Source of the DNA: Myxococcales bacterium
Lineage (GTDB): Bacteria; Myxococcota_A; Polyangia; Haliangiales; Haliangiaceae
NCBI GenBank assembly: GCA_016717005.1
Contig: JADJUF010000007.1
Coordinates: 1-64,000, forward strand
Length of the DNA: 64,000 bases
Reading direction: 5' to 3'
The position numbers and the translations under genes are program-made. Positions 7,288 through 14,808 of the stretch are shown piece by piece; the first letter of the stretch is position 1; each line of letters starts with the position of its first letter. Under the pieces are notes generated by a model. The model ran no database searches. It saw only the letters and a program-made list of their open reading frames with translations, and had not been told where the DNA came from.

Positions 7288-9300
7288 TCAGCGCACGACG
7301 TACGGCCGGGCCTGGACGATGTAGAGCGCGTCGCCGACGAACAGCCACTCGATGTCGAGCGGGGTGTCGGGCGAGAACAGGCCCCAGATCGCGCGCGCGG
7401 CCCGGCCCAGCACCTCGGCCCGGGCCTGGGTGATCACCGGCTGGCCCTTCTTCGGGTTCGGCACCTCGCGGACGCCGCCCTGACCGTCGAAGACCAGCAT
7501 CGTGTCCTCGTCGGAGCGCGACAGGATCCGCAGGCCGCGGTTGTGGACGTCGTAGAGCAGGCTCTCGGGCACCTTCTTGCCCTCGACCACGCGCAGCCCC
7601 AGCCCGCTCTTGGCGTTGATCGTGTACGTCGTCGTCTGGCTCGGATCGGTCGGGTGCGCGGTCACGAGCACGCCGGCGGCGGTGGCGTTGACGCCGACCT
7701 GCACCAGCACCGCGCCGTAGACCTGGGTGTGGTCGATGCCGAACAGCTGCCGCTCCTCGTAGCCGCGCAGCGTCCAGACGCTGGCCCAGACGTCCTTGAT
7801 CGCCTGCGCGACCGCGTCGGGCCCCTTGGCGTTGGGGATCGTGTCGTACAGGCCCGCGCCCGAGAACCCGGGCAGATCCTCGGCGTTGGTCGAGCTGCGC
7901 ACGAACACACCCACCGCCGGATCGCCGCCGGTCAGCTCGCCCAGGCGCCGGCCCAGGAGCGCGGTGAACGCCGGGTCGAGCGGCGCCGCGCTGATCGCCG
8001 CGCGCAGGTCGGTCAGGGCCTGCTTGCGGTAGCGCGCGTCGGTGCGGAAGCGATCGTCGGCGAGCAAGGCCGCGATGCGCGCGTCGAGGCCGGCGGCCTC
8101 GAGGTGCGCGTCGTAGTACGCGATCGGGACGCCGAACCCGGGCGGCACCGCGAAGCCGGTCAGCTTGCCGGCGACGATCTCGCCGAGGTTCGCCGCCTTG
8201 GTGCCGTACGCGCGGGCGTCGACCGCGCGCAGCTGGTCGAGCCCGCGCAGGTCCCTGGCCGCGAGGTCGGCCGGCGGGATCTTGACGGTGCGCGCGGCCT
8301 GGGTCCGGGTCGCCCACGCGTCGATCTCGGCCGGCGTGGCCTCGCGCAGCGTGTGGCCGGCGGCGGTGGCCTCGAACACGACGGTCTTGCCGACCAGGGC
8401 GGCGTAGGTGACCGCGGCGCCGCGCAGGCCGACGTTGGGGATGCCCCACGCGCGCGCGCGCAGGCTGACGTGGGCCAGCGGCGTCGAGAACGTCTCCGAC
8501 AGGATGCCGGCCACCGGCGTGATGTCGGGCAGCGACTCGGGCAGGATCACGATCTCGTCGGGCGCGAACGTCAGCTCCTCGAAGTCGGCGCCGGCCGGCA
8601 CCAGCCGCAGGCGCCCGATCGCCCGGCCCGGGTTGAACGCCTGGTAGGTGGCGCTCTTGTAGAGCTTGTCGTTGGTGATGACCGGCACGCCCTTGAGCTG
8701 CTTGGCGACCTGCTCCTGGTAGTCGGAGTCGGGCCGGTACGAGACCTTGTCGCCCAGGTAGAACGTCGCCTTCATCCGGTTGTAGGCGCGGGTGATGTGC
8801 GCCGCCGAGGCCTTGTCGCCCTCCCAGAACGCCAGCGTCCACAGGTCCGACGCGAGGTGGTGGACCAGGTAGCACATCATGTAGTTGGGCTTGCCGTACC
8901 CGTAGTTGCGGTCGACCTGGCGGTTGAGCGCCTTGGTCTTGGGCGTCTTCAAGAGCTCGCCGAAGATGAAGTCCTTGTGGACCTTGTAGACGTCGACGTC
9001 GAAGTAATAGATGGCGTCGGTCTTGGTATCGAGGATGAACTTGGTGAAGCGCTCGCCGCCGATCTCGACCGAGTAGGCCATCATCGTCGCCTCGTCGTCG
9101 ATCCGATCGGTCCACAGCCGCCGCGGCGCCGGCGCCACCGCGGCCTCGCCGGCGTCGACCTCGGGCGGCGCCGCGTCGACCAGCGCGACCTGCGGGCCGG
9201 CGTCGATCACCTGGGGCGGCGGCGGCGCTTGCTTGGTCTTGCACCCGGCGCCGACCACCCACGACAGCACGACCAGCGCGGCCCACGCGATCCTCGACAT
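7288..9300 (-). CDS. Exported PEP/pyruvate-binding (PEP synthase-like) lipoprotein
   Basis: 670 residues with a lipoprotein signal (lipobox VGAGC, Cys20). After a unique domain (about 60-235) comes a PEP-utiliser mobile-domain-like segment at about 243-330, with the swivelling-domain pattern ETFSTPLAHVSLRARAWGIP including the His. Residues about 350-670 are a PPDK/PEP-synthase ATP-grasp-type domain: KAANLGEI, VRSSTNAEDLPGFSGAGLYDT and the C-terminal signature DIEWLFVGDALYIVQARP. The order is reversed relative to PEP synthase, where the ATP-binding domain comes first, and the PEP-binding TIM barrel is absent. Why an ATP-using fold is exported is unclear; it may work in a degenerate binding role. 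Start supported by TAGCCT 6 nt upstream. Confidence 0.85.
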   Translation of the reverse strand: MSRIAWAALVVLSWVVGAGCKTKQAPPPPQVIDAGPQVALVDAAPPEVDAGEAAVAPAPRRLWTDRIDDEATMMAYSVEIGGERFTKFILDTKTDAIYYFDVDVYKVHKDFIFGELLKTPKTKALNRQVDRNYGYGKPNYMMCYLVHHLASDLWTLAFWEGDKASAAHITRAYNRMKATFYLGDKVSYRPDSDYQEQVAKQLKGVPVITNDKLYKSATYQAFNPGRAIGRLRLVPAGADFEELTFAPDEIVILPESLPDITPVAGILSETFSTPLAHVSLRARAWGIPNVGLRGAAVTYAALVGKTVVFEATAAGHTLREATPAEIDAWATRTQAARTVKIPPADLAARDLRGLDQLRAVDARAYGTKAANLGEIVAGKLTGFAVPPGFGVPIAYYDAHLEAAGLDARIAALLADDRFRTDARYRKQALTDLRAAISAAPLDPAFTALLGRRLGELTGGDPAVGVFVRSSTNAEDLPGFSGAGLYDTIPNAKGPDAVAQAIKDVWASVWTLRGYEERQLFGIDHTQVYGAVLVQVGVNATAAGVLVTAHPTDPSQTTTYTINAKSGLGLRVVEGKKVPESLLYDVHNRGLRILSRSDEDTMLVFDGQGGVREVPNPKKGQPVITQARAEVLGRAARAIWGLFSPDTPLDIEWLFVGDALYIVQARPYVVR

Positions 9301-9306
9301 CGGCCC

Positions 9307-9312
9307 AGGCTA
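9307..9312 (-). promoter_or_regulatory. -10-like hexamer before the PEP-synthase-like lipoprotein
   Basis: TAGCCT ends 6 nt before the ATG at 9300. Confidence 0.45.
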
Positions 9313-9347
9313 CCCCAACGCCCCGGCGTCCGGATCGAGCGCGCGCC

Positions 9348-9740
9348 TCAGCCCGGGTGGGCCTCGGCCCAGGCCACGTGGGTCGCCAGCGCGTCGGGCG
9401 GCTCGCGCCAACGCTCCTGCCGTCGGGCCCGGAGCGCGTCGACGATCGCGAGCAGGCGCGGGTCGCGCTTGCTGCGGGTGTCGTGGCGCACGCCCTTGCC
9501 GCGGTTGCACTGGCCGCACGCCAGCGCCAGGTTGGCCAGCTGGTCGTCGCCGCCGTGGCGCTGCGGCCAGATGTGCTCGATCGTCGCCGCCGAGATCGGC
9601 GTGCCGTCGTCGGCGATCGTCAGCGGGCTCTTGCAGTGGATGCAGGCGCCGACCCAGACCGCGGCGGTGCCGTGGCGGCTGGGCTCGAACGTGCGATCGG
9701 TCGCGACGATCGCCAGCACCCGCCGCTGCTTGCCGGTCAC
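9348..9740 (-). CDS. HNH endonuclease-family protein
   Basis: 130 residues from a GTG at 9740 that overlaps the TGA of the upstream gene (GTGA). Contains a zinc-binding HNH layout: CIHC at about residues 37-40, the catalytic stretch ATIEHIWPQRHGGDD near 55-68, then NLALACGQCNRGKG supplying the second Cys pair. This is the standard bba-metal core of HNH nucleases, also found in predicted 5-methylcytosine-type and mobile nucleases. No other domain is visible. A longer reading frame extends upstream, but the overlap with the preceding gene favours the GTG. It is the last gene of a three-gene overlapping set. Confidence 0.85.
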   Translation of the reverse strand: MTGKQRRVLAIVATDRTFEPSRHGTAAVWVGACIHCKSPLTIADDGTPISAATIEHIWPQRHGGDDQLANLALACGQCNRGKGVRHDTRSKRDPRLLAIVDALRARRQERWREPPDALATHVAWAEAHPG

Positions 9741-11794
9741 GGGAAGAAGCAGCCGGGCGGGACCGCCGAGCGGGCGTGGACCGCGTTGTCGGCCATGATC
9801 AGCTCGCGCTGCCAGAAGCACAGGTCGTGGGCGAAGCGCAGGTACCCGTACTGGTAGATCGTGCGGTTGGCGTTGCCCTCGATCAGGCGCTGGTCGCGGT
9901 CGTGGCGATCCGCGTGGCGGCGGGCCACGACCACCTGGGCCGCGGCCATCGTCGCGGTGGCCTCGTCGAGGGCGGCGGTCGCGGGCGCGGCGTCGCCGCG
10001 GGCCGCCAGCACGACGGTCCGGTAGATCGCGGCCACGAACTGGGCCCGCAGCCGCGCCATCGCGACGCCGTCGATGACCTCGGCCGCCCAGCGATCGGTC
10101 GCCGGCAGGCGCTCGGTCCGGGCCGCGACCTCGGCCAGCCGGGCCGCGTACGCCTCGAGCTTGGCGCCGACGTCGGCGGCGAACTGCTCGCGCTCGGTCG
10201 CCGACAGCGCGGCCACGTCGTCGACGTCGATCCGATCGGGCGCGGCGATGATGCCGGCCGCCGCGCCGCGATCGATCAGCGCGTCGCGCCCGGCCTGGTA
10301 GGCGGCCAGGCGGTCGACGATCAGACCGTCGTGCTGGGCCTCGGCCAGCTCGACGATCCGCGCCGGCAGCTCGGGGTGATCGGGCCGGTAGGTGTCCTCG
10401 AGTTGGGCCAGCACCGACGTCGGCGGCTCGAAGTCAGCGCGCAGGCCGGCGGCGTCGTTCTGCCAGTAGCCCCACTCCCAGCCGGTCGAGAACAGGAGCT
10501 CCTCGCGCAGCGGGCCGTAGCCGCCGGCGGTGGCCGCCGCCGCGATCCGATCGCGATCGAGCTGGCGCGACCGCAGGTACAGCGGCAGGTACGCCGGCAC
10601 CGAGTTGTCGAACGCGACCCAGTACGCGGTCTCGGGCTTGTACTGGACCCGCAGGCCGGCGCGCAGGCGGTCGAGCAGGAACGTGCGGTGCTCGGCGAAG
10701 GTCTGGTGGTGGTAGGCCCCGCCCGCGTCCTCGAACAGGTCGTAGTACATGACCGTGTGCACCTGCGGCACGATCCGCGGGTCGGCGAACTTGACCAGGA
10801 AGTAGTAGATCAGGTCCTCGCCCATGTACGTGACCCGCTGCTCGGGCGAGTCGCCGACGTGGATGACCGCCGTGACGTCGGCCTGGGGGCTGCGCGCGTG
10901 GAGCTGGGCGTACGCCTCGTCGATCGTCGCGATGAAGGTCGCGGGATCGGCGCCGAAGAACTCGCCGAACGACAGCTCGTAGGTGTCGAACGGCAGCCCG
11001 TCGGTCAGGCGCGGCAGGCGCTCGGCGATCTGCTCGGCCGCCGGCCGATCGGGATCGTCGATCAGATCGTAGCCGGCCTGGAGGCTCGACGCGCCGAACA
11101 GCTGCAGGCCGATGCCGACCTTGAGCCCGCGCCGGTGCGCGGCGTCGAGCAGCGCGGCGGTGTCGGCCTGCCAGGCGGCGCCGCGGGTCGGCTCGAGGAT
11201 GTCGTCGAGCGCGACCCACTGGACGAAGTTGCCCCGGTTCTTGACGATCCAGTCGAAGATCCGGCGCGCGCGCACGCCGTCGTCGGTCGGCTCCCACAGC
11301 GCGTACAGCGCCTCGATCGGGTGGAGCGTGTGCAGGTGCAGCCCGCGCACGGCCATGGCCGGCTCGCGCACCACGCTCAGCCGCGCCAGCGCCTCGGGAT
11401 CCGGCGTCGGGCGCGTCGGCGCGTAGGTGTCGAACGGGTGCCGGAACCGGTAGCCGAGGAGCTCGAACACCTCGGCGACGCCGTACTGCGCCCCCAGCCG
11501 ATCGCTGGCGCGCACGGACCAGCCGCGGTCGTCGCCGGCGATCGGATCGATCCGGTAGCACTCGGCGCAGCCGGCCAGATCGGTCGTGACCTGGATGCGG
11601 TACATCGCCGCAGGGGCGGCCTCGCCGGACGCGACCACGGCCAGCCCGTCGGTCGGGATGAAGCCGACGAACTCGTCGAAGGTGGTGACGAGCTCGGGCG
11701 GCGCGGCGATCGCGACGACCGCCCGGGTGCCGTCGCTGCACCCCGCCACCAGCGCGAGCGCGACGGCGACCAGGCCAGCGACGCGCGCGGTCAC
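9737..11794 (-). CDS. Large lipoprotein resembling a glycoside hydrolase (TIM-barrel type)
   Basis: 685 residues from a GTG at 11794 that overlaps the stop of the previous gene. Lipobox VAGC (Cys19) follows a hydrophobic signal. The N-terminal part (about 25-125) resembles the small alpha/beta domain that precedes the barrel in hexosaminidases and alpha-glucuronidases (RASDRLGAQYGVAEVFELLG). The middle has a barrel-like series (RGLHLHTLHPIEALYAL, GNFVQWVALDDIL, LKVGIGLQLFG, ELSFGEFFGADP, VHTVMYYDLFEDAGG). The rest is largely helical. I cannot identify catalytic acids with confidence, so the enzyme class is only a suggestion. The protein is probably anchored in the outer membrane and may act on a surface polysaccharide. 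Confidence 0.7.
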   Translation of the reverse strand: MTARVAGLVAVALALVAGCSDGTRAVVAIAAPPELVTTFDEFVGFIPTDGLAVVASGEAAPAAMYRIQVTTDLAGCAECYRIDPIAGDDRGWSVRASDRLGAQYGVAEVFELLGYRFRHPFDTYAPTRPTPDPEALARLSVVREPAMAVRGLHLHTLHPIEALYALWEPTDDGVRARRIFDWIVKNRGNFVQWVALDDILEPTRGAAWQADTAALLDAAHRRGLKVGIGLQLFGASSLQAGYDLIDDPDRPAAEQIAERLPRLTDGLPFDTYELSFGEFFGADPATFIATIDEAYAQLHARSPQADVTAVIHVGDSPEQRVTYMGEDLIYYFLVKFADPRIVPQVHTVMYYDLFEDAGGAYHHQTFAEHRTFLLDRLRAGLRVQYKPETAYWVAFDNSVPAYLPLYLRSRQLDRDRIAAAATAGGYGPLREELLFSTGWEWGYWQNDAAGLRADFEPPTSVLAQLEDTYRPDHPELPARIVELAEAQHDGLIVDRLAAYQAGRDALIDRGAAAGIIAAPDRIDVDDVAALSATEREQFAADVGAKLEAYAARLAEVAARTERLPATDRWAAEVIDGVAMARLRAQFVAAIYRTVVLAARGDAAPATAALDEATATMAAAQVVVARRHADRHDRDQRLIEGNANRTIYQYGYLRFAHDLCFWQRELIMADNAVHARSAVPPGCFFP

Positions 11795-12777
11795 TGGACG
11801 TTGATCGGGTAGGTGAAGGAGAAGCTGGCCTTCTTGACCGCCGGGAACGAGACCGCCTTCGCGGCCTTGTCGATGCAGCGGCCGGTGGGCGTGTCGACGA
11901 AGTCGCCGGTCTGCTCGTAGGCGGTGATCGCGCCGGCGCCCGAGACCGTGTAGACCAGCTTGGCCTTGCCCGGCACGCCGTAGTCGTCGAAGCAGGTGCG
12001 CGCGGCCGCGGCCACGGGCTTGAGCGCCTCCTTGAGATCGTCGGGCGTCAGCCGGGCCGGCAGCGCCGCCTGGGGGTCGACCGGCGTCGGGGCGGTGTCC
12101 TCGACGATCTTGCCGCACGCGGCCTGATCGGCGGCGACCGGATCGGCCTTGGGGCTGGCGCACACGATCGCGCCGTCGCACGGCTGGTAGACCCGGTAGC
12201 CGAGCACGTCGACCGCGAGCACGCGGTGGCCATCGATCTCGGACAGGCCGGCCTTATCACCCCCGAGCCGCACCACGAACTGGGTGCGGGCCTCGGCGGC
12301 GATCCGGGCCCAGCGATCGGCCGCGGCCTGGGTCGGGAACGAGCGCGCCGCCTGGTGCAGGCCGGCGGCGATCGCCACCTCGCCGTTGAAGCGCGGCGCG
12401 GCCTTGCTCGCGACCACGTACATGCCGGCGATCGGCCGGACGCACGCGACGCAGCCGGTCAGCGCGAGCAGCGTGGCCTTGGCGTCGGGATCCCAGGGGC
12501 TGACGGTGAACGCGCCGGGCTCGGCGTCGACGAGCCAGGTGCCGCTGCGCAGGGCCGCCGCCCGCTGATCGCGCACCGCGCGGCACAGGCGCAGGAGCGG
12601 CCCGTCACCCTGGTCGCACGCCGACGTCAGCGCCCAGGCCGCACCCTCGAGGTCGGCCCGGGTCAGCCGCTGGGCGGTCGTGGCCAGCTCGTCGAACGTC
12701 TGGTCGGCCCGGGCCGGCGTCGCCGCGAGGGCGACGGCGACGGCAGCAGTAGCGAGTGCGAGTCCCCGAGTGCGCAT
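11791..12777 (-). CDS. Secreted protein with an AgmX/PglI-type (TonB-like) C-terminus
   Basis: 328 residues with a Sec signal peptide cleaved after about residue 25 (TPARA-D). The N-terminal half is unique and Cys-containing. The last ~90 residues (from about 235) have the AgmX/PglI C-terminal-domain layout common in myxobacteria: a Cys-containing helix AARTCFDDYG, a strand GKAKLVYTVSGAGAI, then RCIDKAAKAVSFPAVKKASFSFTYPI. The gene heads an overlapping set with the glycosidase-like lipoprotein and the HNH protein, which suggests co-expression. TACCAC lies 6 nt before the ATG. Role unknown. Confidence 0.8.
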   Translation of the reverse strand: MRTRGLALATAAVAVALAATPARADQTFDELATTAQRLTRADLEGAAWALTSACDQGDGPLLRLCRAVRDQRAAALRSGTWLVDAEPGAFTVSPWDPDAKATLLALTGCVACVRPIAGMYVVASKAAPRFNGEVAIAAGLHQAARSFPTQAAADRWARIAAEARTQFVVRLGGDKAGLSEIDGHRVLAVDVLGYRVYQPCDGAIVCASPKADPVAADQAACGKIVEDTAPTPVDPQAALPARLTPDDLKEALKPVAAAARTCFDDYGVPGKAKLVYTVSGAGAITAYEQTGDFVDTPTGRCIDKAAKAVSFPAVKKASFSFTYPINVQ

Positions 12778-12783
12778 GGCCGG

Positions 12784-12789
12784 GTGGTA
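12784..12789 (-). promoter_or_regulatory. -10-like hexamer before the 12777 gene
   Basis: TACCAC ends 6 nt before the ATG at 12777 and would serve the overlapping three-gene set. Confidence 0.4.
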
Positions 12790-12849
12790 CCGCGGACGGC
12801 CGGACCGTGCAACCGACCGCGCGACGGCGCGGCGGCCCGCACCCGGCGG

Positions 12850-13386
12850 TCACTTGAGCTTGTGGGACAGGTACGCCTTGAGCCGCAGCTCGGCGTCCTC
12901 GGCGTCGGTGATCTGCACCGGGACCGCCCTCTTGATCTCGTCCTCGACCTCGGCGTAGAGGGCGACCCGGGCGTCCGCGTCGCTGAGGATCGTGGCCGGC
13001 GCCCGCCCGCGCACCGCCGTGTCCGAGAGCTTGCTGGCGTAGCCGCGCAGCTTGTCGAAGGCGGCCTCGCCCAGGAAGTCGCGGATCGCGTCGGCCTCGT
13101 TGGCCATGCGCGCCAGGGAGATCTCGTGATCGGCGGCCACCTCGGCGGCGCCGTGGGTCGCCGCGAGCTGCGCGCACACCCGCAGGATCATGACGTCATC
13201 GAGGGCGCCGATGCCACCCTCCCAGTCGGGGACGAGGTCCATCCGGGTCACCAGGTAGCCCAGCGCCCCCGCCGCCAGCTTCCGGGCCTCGAGCGGGGCC
13301 TCGGACTCGACCAGCGCCTTGAGGGCGGCGACGTCTGCGACGATGGTGTCGGACCACGACTTGAAGGTGTCGATGTGCTTGGCCAC
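12850..13386 (-). CDS. DUF1232 (YkvA-like) family protein
   Basis: 178 residues from a GTG at 13386. The core resembles DUF1232: GALGYLVTRMDLVPDW followed by GALDDVMILRVCAQLA, where the DLVPD and DD motifs are the family hallmark. The rest is helical. The family often occurs as small membrane-associated proteins of unknown function; no strong transmembrane helix is obvious here, so this is probably cytoplasmic. A longer open frame upstream runs antisense into mdh and was rejected. TACCGT lies exactly 6 nt before the GTG, supporting this start. It is divergent from mdh with a 67-bp gap. Confidence 0.8.
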   Translation of the reverse strand: MAKHIDTFKSWSDTIVADVAALKALVESEAPLEARKLAAGALGYLVTRMDLVPDWEGGIGALDDVMILRVCAQLAATHGAAEVAADHEISLARMANEADAIRDFLGEAAFDKLRGYASKLSDTAVRGRAPATILSDADARVALYAEVEDEIKRAVPVQITDAEDAELRLKAYLSHKLK

Positions 13387-13392
13387 GTCCCG

Positions 13393-13398
13393 ACGGTA
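13393..13398 (-). promoter_or_regulatory. -10-like hexamer before the DUF1232 gene
   Basis: TACCGT ends 6 nt before the GTG at 13386. Confidence 0.45.
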
Positions 13399-13453
13399 TC
13401 CCCTGGCCTCTGGCTTGCCAAGTCGGCGCGGCCGGGGGTATGCACCGACCATC

Positions 13454-14395
13454 ATGATCAAGCGTCCCAAGATCGCCATCGTTGGTGCCGGCGGCAACGT
13501 CGGCGCGGCCGTCGCCCAGTGGGCAGTGCAGAAGGAGCTCGGTGACCTGGTCCTCATCGATCTCAAGGCCAACGCCGCCGAAGGGCGCGCGCTCGACCTG
13601 ACCCAGTGCGGCCCGTGGGAGGGCTTCAACAACTCCTTCGTCGCCACCTCCGAGGCCTCGGCGATGGCCGGCGCCGACGTGGTCGTGATGACCGCCGGCG
13701 TCCCGCGCAAGCCCGGGCAGTCGCGCGAGGAGCTCATCAACATCAACGCCGGGATCGTCCGTGACATCTGCAAGAGCGTGAAGGAGCACGCGCCCGACGC
13801 GATCCTGATCGTCGTGTCGAACCCGCTCGACGCGATGGTCTTCGTCGCCAAGCAGGTGACCGGCTTCCCGCGCGAGCGCGTGATCGGCTCGGCCGGCGTG
13901 CTCGACAGCGCCCGCTTTCGCACCAACCTGGCGCGCGCCGCCGGGGTCTCGGTCGAGGACGTCCAGGCGATCGTGCTCGGCGCCCACACCGACAAGGACA
14001 TGGTCCCGGTGCTCTCGACCGCGATGATCGGCAACGTCCCGGTCAGCAAGTTCCTGTCCGACGAGCAGCAGGCCGCCGTGGTCGACGCCACCAAGAAGGG
14101 CGGCGCGACGCTGACCGGCCTGATCGGCACGTCGGCCTGGCTGGCGCCGGGCGCCGGCACCTGCCTGATGGTCGAGGCGATCGTCCGCAACCAGGGCCGC
14201 GTGCTGCCGTGCTCGGTCGAGCTCAACGGCGAGTTCGGCGTGACCGGCGCGTTCGTCGGCGTGCCGGTGAAGCTGACGGCGAAGGGCGCCGAGGCGGTCT
14301 ACGAGTTCGAGCTGTCGGCGGCGGAGAAGGACGCGTTCGCGAAGTCGGTCGCGGCCAACGTCGAGCTGATGGGCATCGCGAAGAGCTTCCTGTAG
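13454..14395 (+). CDS. mdh: Malate dehydrogenase (LDH-like type)
   Basis: 313 residues, the usual length for the LDH-like malate dehydrogenases. It interconverts malate and oxaloacetate with NAD in the TCA cycle. NAD-binding GAGGNVG sits at the N-terminus, substrate-binding arginines in GVPRKPGQSRE match malate rather than lactate specificity, and the catalytic His178 is in GAHTDKDMVPV. The ATG at 13454 gives the expected MIKRPKIAIVG beginning; a longer open frame upstream has no family similarity. It is followed directly by a hexanucleotide array. Confidence 0.96.
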   Translation: MIKRPKIAIVGAGGNVGAAVAQWAVQKELGDLVLIDLKANAAEGRALDLTQCGPWEGFNNSFVATSEASAMAGADVVVMTAGVPRKPGQSREELININAGIVRDICKSVKEHAPDAILIVVSNPLDAMVFVAKQVTGFPRERVIGSAGVLDSARFRTNLARAAGVSVEDVQAIVLGAHTDKDMVPVLSTAMIGNVPVSKFLSDEQQAAVVDATKKGGATLTGLIGTSAWLAPGAGTCLMVEAIVRNQGRVLPCSVELNGEFGVTGAFVGVPVKLTAKGAEAVYEFELSAAEKDAFAKSVAANVELMGIAKSFL

Positions 14396-14398
14396 CAG

Positions 14399-14703
<305 letters not shown>

Positions 14704-14808
14704 TTCCGCCGGCGTGCGACAGCCGGCGCGGCTGTCGGCTCGCAGCGCTGCCAGCGGTGGTCGGCGGCGCGGGCAGCGCCGACCGACGGGTCGAGCGTGG
14801 ACCGATCC

